A DNA stretch of 64,000 nucleotides, taken from positions 11,976,501-12,040,500 of the forward strand of contig CAMTDV010000013.1 of NCBI GenBank assembly GCA_947069175.1, given 5' to 3'. The translations under genes were made by a program, and so were the position numbers. The notes below the pieces were generated by a model that ran no database searches, was not told the origin of the DNA, and saw only the letters and a list, made by a program, of their open reading frames with translations. Shown piece after piece: positions 1 to 11,862 of the stretch; positions within the stretch are counted from its first letter, which is position 1; every line of letters starts with the position of its first letter. This stretch comes from Scalesia atractyloides (taxonomy: Eukaryota > Streptophyta > Magnoliopsida > Asterales > Asteraceae).

Positions 1-25
1 TTTTGACGATGAGGTTGGACCTATT

Positions 26-1012
26 GTGCATCACATCTCCTCTGATAGTGAGTCTGAGCCGGAAGAGGATCCAAACATCATAGCTAACGATGACATCCCT
101 CTAGTGGATGATGTCCTAGCCCTACCCCTGCAGCACCACGAGCAAATCATTATCGGCCGCCCCGAGGGTGAGCACCTAGTGGGATTATACCCATTGACAC
201 CGTTCCACTTGCCATGTGGCCCACTGTCATCGACCTGTCTGATGACGAGGACGAGGTTCCCGTATTTCATGTCGACCACCTGGATGAGGACCTTGGCGAT
301 GGAGAGGTGATCGACATAGCTATCTTCGAGGTATCCTCACCCGTGGTTTCAGTCGCAGCCGTTTCGTCATCTGACAAGAGCGACCGTGCTTCTTCTTCTG
401 CCATCCGCCGAGCCGGGCTTTGAGCCGATGCTAGTGACAGCATCTTTAACACTGTACCCATTTCTACCCCGAACCCCACTCATGTCCCCACTCACACGTC
501 TGTTCGCATCTCTACCACATCTTCTGAGGACACCCCTCACTTTCCAAGACCTAGGCGATTCAGCCTGGATCCGACCGATTACCTATGAGACGATTTGTTC
601 CCATCTCACCCACCCTACTGGACCATCACAGCTACCACCATCACCACTTCACGAGGCAGGCCCTTCTTATGAGCTGTCTCGCCCTACTCTGTACTCTCCA
701 CCACATGTGATGCCTATGTCTGACCCCTATCATCCTTGTCACTTCACCTTGTACTCTACTGAGAGTTGGGTTCGCTCTTTAGAGTAGTAGATACAGATCC
801 TCCGTCAGAGGGTCTGTGATATGGAGAGGCAAGCGAATGCCATGCCTCTACCACCACCTCCCATGCCATCAGTTGACCATGCTGCTCGTATTCTGGTACT
901 CGAGCAGCAGATAGGTGTCTTACTCCGTAGAGTCAACGAGCTCGAGCAGGAGGTTACCCATCTCCGAAGTCTAGTTACCCTTACCCCACCACCATCCCCT
1001 CCAGCACCTTAG
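26..1012 (+). pseudogene. Gypsy-element internal ORF, acidic and proline-rich, broken
   Basis: The reading frame shifts between 26-310, 214-423 and 386-1012, and paired stop codons interrupt the last part near 785-790. The N-terminal part is rich in Asp, Glu and Ser (DLSDDEDEVPVFHVDHLDED). The middle is Pro, Ser and Thr rich. The end (about 821-1000) is a predicted coiled coil (ARILVLEQQIGVLLRRVNEL) followed by a PPPSPPAP tail. I recall this type of sequence just upstream of, or as the first part of, gag in composite-family Ty3/gypsy elements, and a gag start follows at 1533 on the same strand. Its function is unknown. The left edge of the window cuts it. Assignment to a gypsy element rests on this resemblance and on the neighbour. 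Confidence 0.5.
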
Positions 1013-1381
1013 ACTTTCATTTACAGGTACCTTTAGACACGGGAGCTAGATACCTGTTTTTGTGAAGGCTATACATTAAGTTTTGAAGACAACTGGAAGA
1101 ACGAAGATCGCTAAAGTGAAGGAAGATTTTGCTTTTTATATGTATTAAACTTGTATGACCGGGTGATGTAACCCGAGTACATTGTTGTTTCCTTTGCAAA
1201 CGATTATGTAACAAGTTGTCTTATTATATATAAAAACTTGATGTATTCGTTATGGTGCATTATATTGATTACTATGCATGGTGTATTGCACGGAGCTGAC
1301 TTATTCATACGATGGATCCTTTATATATATATATATATAACTTACTATGTGTTTATTTATTTGTTTGCTTACTTGATTACT

Positions 1382-1388
<7 letters not shown>

Positions 1389-1432
<44 letters not shown>
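1389..1432. repeat. (TA)n microsatellite
   Basis: About 21 TA repeats, with a shorter TA run at 1322-1340. They lie in a 500-bp AT-rich gap (1013-1532) between the two gypsy coding remnants. I see nothing else in that gap. A long open frame across it is only the TA repeat read as Tyr-Ile. Confidence 0.9.
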
Positions 1433-1434
<2 letters not shown>

Positions 1435-1532
1435 CACATATATGTATGAATATTTATGGATTATAATTAACTGAAATAATATATATATTAAATAAACGTC
1501 TAATCTTTACTATCGTATTACCTTGAAAGATC

Positions 1533-1741
1533 ATGCCACCAAGAAGGAGAGCTCCTCGCACCCAAATGTGAACCAACCCCAACTGATGCCTAGAAACGAG
1601 GCAGAACTAAACGCCTTGTTGCAGCAAAGGATATCCCAAACTCTAGCACAATACGAGGCGACCCGCAACGAAAGTAATAATGGCGGAACTGGCGGAACAG
1701 GCAGAAATGGTGGAACTGGCGGATCTGGAAGCCAAGGATAA
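1533..1741 (+). pseudogene. Ty3/gypsy gag N-terminus, frameshifted
   Basis: The first codons read MPPRRRAPRTQM and then a stop. The adjacent frame continues NQPQLMPRNEAELNALLQQR, an Ala/Gln-rich helix, and a Gly-Thr-Asn linker that stops at 1739-1741. This MPPRR start, a Glu-Ala-Glu-Leu-Asn-Ala-Leu helix and a Gly/Asn-rich linker are the usual opening of gag in composite gypsy elements. Gag would form the virus-like particle that packages element RNA. One frameshift early in the gene, plus loss of everything after about residue 75, make this a remnant. The capsid, zinc knuckle and pol genes are not found nearby. Confidence 0.6.
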
Positions 1742-1896
1742 GGCGTTCCTCTGGGGGGAACAATATCAATGGTAAAATTTAGTTGTTATTACAACTCAAA
1801 CAATTCCCTTTTTAATCTATTCGTGTGTTTAATTATTTGCTCATTCATAATCTGTTTATAAACATTTCAGGATGCACCTACAATGTAAAAATCCCA
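1742..1896 (+). other. Possible gag intron and truncation point
   Basis: A GT at about 1771 (CAATG/GTAAAA) and a pyrimidine-rich acceptor ending TTTCAG near 1870 would join the Gly-rich linker to codons reading GCTY. In gypsy gag proteins I recall, a Gly-Cys-Thr-Tyr start follows that linker. The match to gag stops within about 20 bp. From about 1890 the sequence matches the LTR family at 37413-37470, so most of the element has been deleted. The intron is inference. Confidence 0.3.
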
Positions 1897-1951
1897 TGTA
1901 TAAAATGTAAGTTCAAGAAGTCATGGTTTTTCTAAATATATATATCTAGAG

Positions 1952-2368
1952 TGCGGAATCCCCTAAATCAGATTTCACAGAAACAAGAACACGAACAAGA
2001 ATAATTCCCTTTAAACAATCTTCTATGATTATCCAACACTATGTGTTTACAATCAATTCAAGACTCTCTCTCTAAAACACTCTGAAGCAATTCTCTCTGA
2101 AACTGAACAACAAACTGAGCAACCTTAACCCTAATCACAATCTCCCTTTATATAGAGATAGGTTATGCTCATGGGCTAGGGTTTCCTACATGAACTACTA
2201 ATGGGTTTAAGGCCCAATTCGCCTACCATGCTCTATTTTGTGTCTAGTTCAGCCCAATTACTTCTAATTCACTAATACAAAACTAAACCCGCTAACCGTT
2301 TATCATTTTACTAATTACAAGATATCCAAAGACCAAATCTAAGCTGTTTTCACAAATATGCACCAACA
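1952..2368 (-). repeat. 3' LTR of copia element 1
   Basis: The right edge is CACCAACA next to a run of seven C (the polypurine tract on the minus strand), so the LTR begins TGTTGGTG on the minus strand. The left edge is tentatively at TGCGGAATCC (1952). A related LTR at 56851-57278 shares the GTGCGGAATCC block and the CCAACA end. No target-site duplication can be tested because the other end of the element is lost. Confidence 0.55.
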
Positions 2369-3940
2369 AACCCCCCCTTGACAATAGCTTCATAAAGTAA
2401 CTCAGTCTTCAGTCTTCTTGCAATCTTCAACATCTTTGAAAAACGTTGGTCTTTGGATAGCTTCAGCTTTAATAGCTTATGTCAGCAACAGACTCCCCCT
2501 AAGCTGATGTATCCAATCACCAAATCTTCTAAAGTTAGCGTTTGAGTAAACTCCAGTTTAGTCCTTGCATAGCAATCTTCAAACTCTTCAACTCTATCTG
2601 CAATGTAGAAAGGAGGTTCTACCATGCATCCAATCAAACTCCTCTTGACCAAACTTCTCAGCAACACACTGCTACAATCTGTATATTATAAAACAAACAT
2701 CTCGAGAAACCACAAGAATTTTTCAACACAAGTTAAACAAATTATTATTATTCAAGAGATAGTAAAACTGTATCACAGATTAAGCGCTTCTCAACTCAAA
2801 CGATATACTCAAAGTTTTAAGCACACATAACCTGCAAGATCGTAAAAAAAATTTTTAACTCAGCTTCTAACATCGTCTCCCCCTATCGGTAAGAACTCCT
2901 CCATGAGCAACCAATATCCGTACAATAAGAATTTACAAGAGAAAAAAAATATTTTTGGATTTTTATATTTTCTGAAAAACAAATAAAGTACGAAATAATA
3001 AACACTATATTTTTGTGAGAATCACCGTTAAGAAGATCATATCAGCAACAACAAACTGTTTTCACACTATGTGATTATTTTATATACAATATTCATGAAA
3101 AGCAGATCAAGACGATTACCAGTAGTGTTTATCCACTTAAACAAAAATACATGAAAATTTCAAGTACCATTACCTCGTGATCGTTTGAGATAATTTATAC
3201 TGATATACTAGTGTGTCCCACTCCAGGACATACCCCCGCGATCAAGGTATGCACAAAAATGCATCGTAGTAGGTGAGTATACTGAAATTCATCCTTTTGA
3301 ATTTTCAACATTAGATAATTGGTGATCAGGTCAGTACTTCCGTACAACAAAGAGACCAATATCCAACGAGGGTTAGGACAAATACCAAATTTGATATGAA
3401 TGATGCAATTTACACATTTGAATGACTCTCTAGGAGAGCTTCTTCAATTTTTGGGAGTTGGCATTTTAGCTCTTTTAAGATATCCCGGTTGTGCCTAGGT
3501 CAGCATATATCTGGAGGCAGCAGAAGGACAACCTTGATACCCCGGATGAAATAACGATATAAAGACCTAAAACCTCAGATTTTGGCAATCTATCAACGCA
3601 AGATTTAAGGTTATAAAACCATACGCCACTGATATGTTACCCACTCATACACAGTTTATTATATGTGTATCAAAAAGGTAAGTTGATTATTTCATGCCTT
3701 TTGCCTACTAGTACATCATATGATGAAGCTGCTATCACACTTAAGCAATTTTAATTTTAATTTCAGTGTGACAGTCTAACTTGCTGATGTACTATCATTT
3801 CTTCTTTTTCACACAATGAAAAACTCATTTTTGATTTTCTATTTTTTTATGTGTTTGATTTTTGAAAAGCAGTAAATTTATTTACAAACTATTTTTATGG
3901 AAAAATGGTTATTCAGGATTCCTCACCCCATTGAGTTCGA
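2369..3940 (-). other. 3' non-coding part of copia element 1, with polypurine tract
   Basis: No open frame of interest lies here. The polypurine tract adjoining the LTR is at 2371-2377. Two further C-rich tracts, ACTCCCCCTAA near 2490 and TCTCCCCCTATC near 2876, look like polypurine-tract-like repeats on the minus strand. The rest is AT-rich. Confidence 0.45.
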
Positions 3941-5262
3941 CTAAATGTTCAAAACGAGCCTTGTCAAATGCTTTTGTGTAAAGATCTGCAGGTTATCAAG
4001 TGTGTCGACTCGATGCAGTTCAATTAGTTTCTTTTCAGCACAATCCCGTATAAAATGATGACGAATGTCAATATGTTTTGTGCGACTGTGTTTTACGGGA
4101 TTGTTAGTGATTGAAATAGTGGCATTATTGTCTATCATAATAGGAGTACGAGTGAAATTCAAACCGTAATCGCGCATCTGCTGTTGGATCCAGAGAACCT
4201 GAGAGCAACAGCTACCCGCAGCAATATATTCAGCTTCACACGTCGTGGTAGACACGCAAGACTACTTCTTGCATTGCCATGACACGAGCCTCCCACCTAA
4301 GAACTGACAACCACCTATGGTAGACTTCCTTGTAGATTTGCATCCTCCAAAGTCCGATTCAGTAAAAGCAACAAACTTCAGATCACTAGCAGCTGGATAC
4401 CATAACCCAAGTTTAGGTTTCCCCTTCAAGTAACGAAGAATCCGCTTCACCGCTTTCATGTGGGACTCCTTTGAATTCGCTTGATATCTGGCATAGAGAC
4501 ACACTGCGAACATGATGTCAGGTCTTGAAGCAGTCAAGTACATCAGAGAACCAATCATTGCCCTGTATTGAGTTGGATCAACATCCTCCACACTCTCATG
4601 ATCTGGACCAAGATTGTGATTCTCACAGATAGGTGTATTGAAAGTAGCGCAATCTTCCATTTTAAAACGAGACAAAATGTCATACACGTACTTCGTCTGA
4701 TGTATAAACATCCCATCCTTCTTCTGTTCAACTTGTAAACCCAGAAAGTAAGATAGTTCACCCATCGCACTCATCTCAAACTTGCTCTTCATTACCTCTA
4801 CGAAATCATGACACATGTTCTCATCAGATGACCCAAAGATGATGTCATCTACGTATACCTGTACCGGCAGAAAGTCTTCCTTCTTCCTTTTGATGAAAAG
4901 TGTACTGTCAATTGTCCTCTTTCGAAACCATGTTTTAACAAATGTGCTGACACTGTCTCATACCATGCCCTAGGTGCCTGATGCAACCCATACAATGCCT
5001 TATCAAGTCGATAAACTCGATCTAGATAGTCTGGATCAGTAAACCCGTCTGGCTGTGAGACATACAACACTTCTTGGACTTTCCCGTAAAGAAACGCACT
5101 CTTCACGTCAAGTTGGTAAACTTTGAAGCCCTTAAACGAAGCAAAAGCTAGGAACAAACGAATTTCTTCCAACCTTGCTACTGGTACAAACACTTCATTG
5201 TAATCAATCCCCTCCTGCTGATTGAACCCTTTCACCACCAACCGAGCCTTATTCCTTATCAC
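3941..5262 (-). pseudogene. Copia element 1 reverse transcriptase and RNase H
   Basis: Three pieces read along the minus strand. 5262-4849 holds the RT N-terminal part (KARLVVKGFNQQEGIDYNEV, then VYQLDVKSAFLYG with the first catalytic Asp). 4860-4262 holds VYVDDIIFGSSDEN, the YVDD catalytic box, and LSYFLGLQVEQ. 4255-3941 holds RNase H (CEAEYIAAGSCCSQVLWIQQ, then KHIDIRHHFIRD). Frameshifts near 4920 and 4260 break the frame, and a stop at 5266-5268 separates this from the integrase C-terminal part. The catalytic residues themselves are still visible. Confidence 0.88.
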
Positions 5263-5268
5263 GATCCC

Positions 5269-6489
5269 TCAGTCGTCTTTCTTGCACTTGAACACCCACT
5301 TAGTGCCAATTTCTTCTCCTTCAGGTAGATCAACTAGCTCCCAAACTTTCAACTTCTTGAACTGAGCTAGTTCCTCTTGCATAGCTTCAACCCAACAGTT
5401 GTCTTTTAGAGCCATATGAACATTCTTCCACTCCTCTTGGGCAATAAAGCAGCTATATAAACACTGATGAATCAACCCAGTCTTCTGAATCAAAGTAAAC
5501 AAACAGGAACCTTCGAGCACATCTCTTCTTGTCTGAACACCTGCAGCAGCATCACCAATGATGTTTTCAACTGGATGATCTCTGTGTACATGTGTGGTAG
5601 CAATGGTGTCAACAACCAGATTATCTCCCAGATTCGATCCAACCTCCCCCTGAATGTTAGTATCCGCAAACGGATTAGTGAAGTCCTCCCCCTGAATAGG
5701 TTCAGACTCACTATCACTGGAGTCCTCTAGAGCTGCACTGGAAGAAGTTTCTGGAGCATCTGTCATCGATACACTCGATCTAGGCATGAAATCACACTCG
5801 CCATCTTCACTGATCAGTATGGATCACTTGAGACTCGTCTGCATTAGAAAAATCAGGAATATTAAATGATTTAAAAAGACTTTCGTAATCATATAATATT
5901 GCAGGACCACTCGTTGATTTTTGAGGAGAATAACTAGTGATTTCCATGTTAAACACCACCTCAATTTTACTAGTTTTTAGATTAAAAATCCTTTTATTCG
6001 GTGTTCTAGGCATATAGCCTAGAAAGTAACCCTCATCGGCTACCTTACCGAATTTTTGCTTATCTTTGTTTCGCACAATGGTGCAGGGTAATCCAAATGG
6101 TTCAAAGCCTTTTAAGTTTGGTTTTCGGTTAAAAAATAGTTCGTGACACGTTTTGTTAAAACGTTTAACCCTCAAAACTTTGTTCAGGACATAACAAGTT
6201 GGGTTCACAGCTTCTCCCCAGAAAAGAACTGGAAGCTTTGAATCAAATAGCATAGTCCTTGCAGCTTCAATCAATGTCTTGTTTTTCCTTTCAGTGACTC
6301 AATTCTGTTGAGGTGTATAAGGAGCAGAATATTGAGGTTTAATTCCCTTGCAAAGACAATAGAGATCCAGAACTTGGTTCTTGAACTCCGTGCCATTATC
6401 ACTCCTTATCCTCTTGATCCGTGCATCATGGACATTTTCCAATTTTGTAAAAAGATCTATCAGCATCTCCGCTGTCTCATCTTTTGTAC
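5269..6489 (-). pseudogene. Copia element 1 integrase core and C-terminal region
   Basis: Minus-strand codons around 6400-6275 give IRSDNGTEFKN (second catalytic Asp) and ERKNKTLIEAARTM (catalytic Glu). The piece 6274-5807 continues with FDSKLPVLFWGEAVNPTCYV and the conserved FGLPCTIV region. After a frameshift near 5800, 5787-5269 is an acidic linker ending with the LVDLPEGEEIGTKWVFKCKK block that precedes RT. The integrase core is split by frameshifts and a stop around 6275-6490, so no functional protein is expected. Confidence 0.82.
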
Positions 6490-7215
6490 CTAAAAAGAAA
6501 ACCCATGAATAACGTCATCAGTGACAACTAAACAATAGTACTTTCCACCTATGCTCCTTACATTCACTGGACTGTAAAGATCCATATGAAGTAATTCATA
6601 AGGGGCATCTACGGAATTTATTGTTTTAGACTTGTGAGGTTTCTTATGTTGTTTTCCCTTTTGACATGGAAGACATTTGTCTTCCACGTGAAACCTCTGC
6701 ACTGGCACCCCTTCCACTAAACCATTTTTAATAATATAGTTCATTTTTTGGTAGTGGATGTGGGCCATGCGTCTGTGCCACAACAATGACTCAACCTCAG
6801 ATGCTTTTGATAGCAAACACGCCACCACATTCGAAGAATCTTTAGCACCCATGTCCATGACATAAGTGTCATTTCTCCTTGGCGCTCTCATCACTATCCA
6901 GTCATCCGGAATCACCAAACCAGGTTTCAACACCAAAGCTTCAGACTTTGTAAAGTGGACCGACTGACCCTTGTCACAGACTTGAGACACGCTCATCAGA
7001 TTGTGCTTCAGCTGCTCAACATAGTTCACTTTGTCCAGTGTTATCTTCCCGTTAGTCACTTTTCCTCAACCGGTAATGTTCCCTCCTTTAGCACCTGCAA
7101 AATTCACATAACCACCATCTATATTCTCAAACTCAGACAGCAACCTCGCATCCCCCGTCATGTGCCTGGAGCAGCCACTATCAACATACCACAAGTTGAT
7201 AATCCTCCTTAGCAG
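6490..7215 (-). pseudogene. Copia element 1 protease and gag-pre-integrase/integrase start
   Basis: Near 7195-7150 the minus strand encodes WYVDSGCSRHMTG, the retropepsin active-site box with an intact DSG. A stop at about 7060 follows. The 189-residue frame 7059-6490 contains NLMSVSQVCDKG, the pre-integrase HHCC zinc-binding motif (LLWHRRMAHIHYQ, then KCLPCQKGKQHKK), and LLHMDLYSPV with the first integrase catalytic Asp. The frame ends in a divergent tail after VVTDD. Confidence 0.82.
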
Positions 7216-7486
7216 CTCCTCCACCATCCAACAAAATTAGTTAAATTGGGGGATCCAAGCCTTAATGGTCTTGGGTCTTCCAGATTCATCAACCAGGGAA
7301 CATCCATCTAGTATCCATCACTCCTGACAAGAGTCTTGGATCATAGACCTGTTGATGGAAATAGTTTTTGATTTCTACTAGGTCTATGGTCCTGAGGTTT
7401 CCTAACCATGTTTGGACTTTGCGACCTTTGGAAATTATGATTTTGGCTCCATGAATTTTGATGATGATAATTTCTAAAGCCATCTA

Positions 7487-7735
7487 TATGAAAAGAAAGA
7501 CTTAGAAGAAGTTGTTGGGAATTTGAGAGCTTATGAGCCTAATATGAAGAAGAAGGAAACGGGATATGATCAGGTTCAAGATCCGGGATTTATAAAGGTC
7601 TTACACCTTCATCTTCCAACAATGCTTCTAGTGATAGTGCAACTGCGTTTCTTTCATGTGAGAATGAGCAGATCCTGACAAATGATGAGGGTGAAGTATG
7701 TTTTCATAATCAGCTTCAACTTTTATCATCAAAGT
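7487..7735 (+). pseudogene. Inverted copia-type gag fragment
   Basis: The plus strand reads LEEVVGNLRAYEPNMKKKET and, in a neighbouring frame, SSNNASSDSATAFLSCENEQ. This resembles the C-terminal half of the UBN2-type gag of composite copia elements. It points away from the minus-strand pol that ends at about 7485, so the junction is an inversion or a second insertion. Position 7747 onward is gypsy LTR sequence. The family assignment is tentative. Confidence 0.35.
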
Positions 7736-7746
7736 ATAGCTCTCAA

Positions 7747-9270
7747 CGTACAAATACATGCCAATATATACCACTAACAGTTGGTGAAAATAACATTATA
7801 CAAGTATTATACATAACCATGAGAATACGACATTAAATACAAAAATACTCACAATACAAGTATACCTATACTTGGGAAGATGCATATGTATAATACTTAA
7901 AAAAAAATACTTGGTCATGTATACCATAAACCCATGCACATGAATAAATATATATGAAGACATGTTAAAAATAAATTATTTTTAACAAAGCCATCGTAAT
8001 TATAAATGATATATAAAATGGTGCATACAAATAATACAAGTTAAAATATAATATTTTAACTAATACATCGAGCTAGGAATTATATATTATTAAGAAAAAT
8101 TACATATATGTAACATATCCGATGATGGCATCATTGAGGCAAACAGGTGGAACCCGACTATGAGAAGTCATGAAACATATACATCTTATTCGTGCGAGGC
8201 ACGGAGACTAACGGGCTAGGCCCGTACTTGCAACACATGAGATGCAAGGATACATATATACTTGATGAAATATAGCTATTGACATCATACATCGAAAATA
8301 CATCTAAACATAACATAACTCTGAACAAGTCTTAACAAATACTTAAGACAAGAAACATGAACATGATCGTTACAAAGACCGAAGTGTCTAATTAAGCCTA
8401 ACGCGTTTCTAGGTTGTGATACAAACCAAGGGAAAGTACTTGAGTTAAACAGAGAACACAAAAAGCAATTCAGTGAGTTCATGTCCCCCTTTTCATCTTA
8501 AATGTTTTACTGTTTTACAACTATCGAGGGGAAATACATGTCTATAGTATGATAAGCTAGGGAATGAAATAACTAGTTCATGTGCGAATAGGGTGGACGT
8601 AAGCACCATTAATCTTGTTTAAGACCACGGTACAAAGGTTAGATCTAGCGGGTGTTGGCGAGCCCCACTCTTGGTCATGGACCCACACGGAAGAGTGCAT
8701 TTGTTGTCCTAGTCGAGGTTAACCGAAAGAAATCGTCTAGGTTTGGATGCTTCCTATGTCGTCACACATATTAATGTCCTTGCAAAACATCAATGATCGT
8801 GATTTCATTGACGCTTTACATATCGGGTTTTGATACAAATACTTCATATATTTTATGGATCCATCTCATACAGTTAAAAGACATAAACTCGCTAACTTTT
8901 GTTGATTTTCAACTTATGTATTTTAGGTAATTAGTGAACCAATGCAGGGAATTTCAGTTAAGGAAAACTAGTATCAAGTCTCCGTTGCCAACTTTTGAAG
9001 GGTTAGCCCATTATATATTGCCTCCTTGCGGTGATATAAGGGTCAAAGCCTTATTATTTTAAAACTTGTATTCTGGTTATGTAACACTTTGACTGCTTAA
9101 TCTCATTTCATGATTTGCAAACAATATACTCAACCTAGATTGCGTTATGAAACATTATCAGTAATGACATTTGGAGTTTGTTTTATTCATTTAGTATGTT
9201 CACTTATGTTGTATGTAATGAGAATCAATTAGATTACACCGCGTGCTTCCGCCTATGAACGGGTGTGACA
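7747..9270 (+). repeat. 3' part of a gypsy LTR (family D), ending TGTGACA
   Basis: From CGTACAAATACATGCC onward this closely matches 38060-39585 throughout, including the block GTGTTGGCGAGCCCCACTC and the end CGGGTGTGACA. Together with 1897-1945 it is one LTR copy that was opened by copia element 1. The upstream plus-strand gag remnant suggests it is the 3' LTR of the gypsy element at the window start, after an internal deletion. No gene lies in it. Confidence 0.7.
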
Positions 9271-9384
9271 GGTCACCCTTAATTTTAATAATTGCCACAT
9301 GTTCAATTCATATGCCTTCTTAGCATTCTTTAAAAAATTAACACTTTGTAAAGGAACCCTTCCACACACATACACATATATATA

Positions 9385-9750
9385 GGGCTTAGTTCAAATG
9401 AGACCCACCATGATTTGTGAGAACCGTGAGAACCTTTTATTCTCGCGCGAGTTGGGCCAAATTTTTTTGTACAAACGTAGATGAAAATATTATAAACACA
9501 TCTGTAAAAAAATAGTAAAACATTGTCGAGTCGGTAGTTTTGACTGATGCAAGTTTTTTTTACATGCTGGTGTAAATTTTGTACGAAGATAAATATTTTT
9601 TTAAGCCTTATGTAAATGTGGGAATGTGGCATTTTAATTTTTTTTTACTGAAACAAGTGATTTTTATGAGTTTTGAGAAAAAGTTCGAAAAAATTTTGGG
9701 ATGACCTAGTTCTCATGGTTCTCACAACTGGTTCTCATTTAATCCATCCA
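9385..9750. mobile_element. MITE with GTGAGAACC inverted termini
   Basis: The left end is GGGCTTAGTTCAAATGAGAC followed by TTTGTGAGAACCGTGAGAAC. The right end read in reverse is GGATTAAATGAGAACC then TGTGAGAACCATGAGAAC. Both sides abut runs of TATATA. The size is about 366 bp and no coding sequence is seen. The superfamily is not certain. Confidence 0.7.
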
Positions 9751-10279
9751 TATATATATATATATATATATATAACATATGTATATAGGGTGAGGATTTA
9801 GAGAAAGCACCTAAAAGTGTGAAAACGGTGAGAACACCCCTCATCTGTTGGATCAAAACAACCTATGGATTGGAATGGCGCGGTGCGTTTCTATAAATAA
9901 TATCAACTTTACTACTTGGATGTCCTTCATTAAGGGTAAAAGGGTATTTTTACTGCTCTAATATAAAACACCACACTAATGAGCAAAACACCTTTCAAAT
10001 GAAACGACATATTTATCTAAAACGCCATTGATACAAAGCACCAAAACTTAATGATAAAACGCGTTGCAGATTTAACAAATAGATGTGAACAAACAGTAAT
10101 TGAAAGTTAATTATTAACATTTATTACAAAAAATTCCCTCCTAAACTACGCGCCAATAAGATCATTATATAAACGACGTTACCATCACTCCCATTATCAC
10201 TTTCAATTGATCATACTAAAACGCCATCTTTAACTAGAACGCCAAATTTCAAAAACAAAAAACTCTGAGAGGAAGAAAA

Positions 10280-10864
10280 ATGACAACCATCGTTTCATGG
10301 AGATACACCATTGGAATCAGAAGATTTGTAATCCGCTTTGACAATAGAAGAAGAGCGCTTGTTAAAACAATCAAAGCCATATTGAACTTGGAAGAAGAAG
10401 TACAAAGGGGGATCCTAGCACTTGGCGTGCCTCTAGATAATTACTTTGATAAAACCCATACGGTTATATAAAGATTAACCAGAAAATTTGGACCTAACAA
10501 GGCAAATACAAACATGGACCCAGTTATCAGATCATGGCGTTTTGATGAAGACACTGACGTGGTGACCGTTATATGTGACAATAGGGAGTAGGAAGACTAC
10601 ATGCTTGAAAACATCATGACCAAGCAGGGTCTTGGGTTCATGGAGTAGTTACACAACGTAACATGTTTGAACACGGACATTAACGAAAAATTGGCGTTGT
10701 TGCATGACATGTTCAAATGGAAGCTTCAAACTCTTCCAGAACAAGAGGCCAATGAAAGTGAAAGTGATGACTTGGATGAGAAACTAGAAGAAGAACCCGA
10801 AGAAGAAGACGAGGGGAGTGGTGGATACTTCTCAGATAAAATCCCTTCTGACAAGGAGTTTTAA
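10280..10864 (+). pseudogene. Unknown small protein, tandem copy 1 (three in-frame stops)
   Basis: A 194-codon frame starts MTTIVSWRYTIG and runs to a stop at 10862-10864. It is interrupted in the same frame by stops near 10469, 10588 and 10646. The N-terminal 50 residues are basic (FDNRRRALVKTIKAILNLEE, then VQRGILALGVP). The last 50 are strongly acidic (NESESDDLDEKLEEEPEEED) and end GGYFSDKIPSDKEF. Copy 3 at 24429 shares RRRxKVKTIKAIL, DIQRDILALGVP and the acidic SDGYISDVIPS end, which shows a real protein family. I do not recognise it. The leader 10040-10180 is shared with copies 2 and 3. Confidence 0.5.
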
Positions 10865-11294
10865 TTTTTTTTCTTTTGTGTAATTTTTTCTATGTTTGTT
10901 ATATACTTCAAATAATAAAATACTATATTTCCCCAATTAGTTATAAAACGCCAAAATGCCACAATTGCAAAACACCAAAAGTTAATTAATGTATTTTATC
11001 ATCTTTATCTATAAAACACTATTAAAATACAAAACGCCAAACATCAAAAGATAAAACGTGTTGCAGCCTTGACAAATAAAGCTAAACAAACAGTAACTAC
11101 AAGCAGTAACTGAAGCAACGGATACTTTATTACTAACATTTATTAAAATAAAATCTTGCCTAAACTACGCGCCAAAAAACTCTTATATAAACAAACATCT
11201 TAGGAACTTCCATTGATCACACCCAAAAACAAACGCCATGTTTTCTTGGCAAACCATTCACTTTAAAACGCCAAAAAAGTTAAAACAACCACAG

Positions 11295-11374
11295 ATGGCG
11301 AACATTGTTTCTTGGAAATTCAGTATTGTTCTCCATGAAGTTTCGCTGAATAGATTCTTAGGTAATAGGGATAA
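11295..11374 (+). pseudogene. Unknown small protein, tandem copy 2, 5' part
   Basis: It starts MANIVSWKFSI and matches the start of copy 1 before copia element 2 splits it after GNRD. The rest resumes at 20970. The upstream leader (11040-11190) matches that of copy 1, including the AAACTACGCGCCAA block and TTATATAAAC about 115 bp before the ATG, a possible TATA element. Confidence 0.45.
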
Positions 11375-11827
11375 TGTGAGTCCCAAAACAGATTCGGATC
11401 ACAATGGTTGATTGTTTTCACCCAAAAAACTATGGATTAGTTGTTTGAATTTGCAAATACTAAGAAAAACCAAGCAAAGAAGATGAAGAATCTTGTTTGG
11501 ATCAAACAACTAGTGTTGTAAATGAAATCCCAATAACATGTAATCAATAACAGCACCTGGATATTCGGATGAAAACACAATAGCAAAAATCACAACACAA
11601 GAAGATCACCAAAATCTGTCCAAGAAACTTGGACATAACTTCATTGATCATCATATTTATACAGAATGACTACCCAGCGTATTTAATAAATACACTGGGT
11701 TAGTAAATACGCCGCCATCAGCAAGTTTCACACAATTACACTTTTGACCATTTAACTTTGTCTAACCATTACAAACTAGCTCAAACTATTGAATAATCAA
11801 GCACCAACGGTCTCAAAAGTTCTAACA
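11375..11827 (-). repeat. 3' LTR of copia element 2
   Basis: Ends are TGTGAGTCCC and AGTTCTAACA on the plus strand, so TGTTAGAACT...GGGACTCACA on the minus strand, with the usual TG..CA. It is the same length as the 5' LTR at 20517-20969 with about 15 substitutions, mostly transitions. The polypurine tract (CCCCCCCTAGA on plus, from 11831) adjoins it. Confidence 0.92.
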
Positions 11828-11862
11828 ATACCCCCCCTAGACCGTTGCGTGCTTGGATTTCT

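Larger units (their letters stand above)
1952..7485 (-). mobile_element. Degenerate Ty1/copia element 1, 5'-truncated
   Basis: On the minus strand the order is protease, gag-pre-integrase, integrase, reverse transcriptase, RNase H, a 1.5-kb 3' non-coding stretch, a G-rich polypurine tract (2371-2377) and a 3' LTR (1952-2368). The protease-integrase-RT order defines copia. No 5' LTR or primer binding site is seen. The element stops at about 7485 against an oppositely oriented gag fragment. It sits inside a gypsy LTR: the flanks at 1897-1945 and 7747-9270 match 37413-37470 and 38040-39585. Several stops and frameshifts make it inactive. Confidence 0.8.

Noticed and set aside
1238..1474. 78-codon frame
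   Set aside because: Mostly Tyr-Ile from a TA microsatellite; no conserved pattern.
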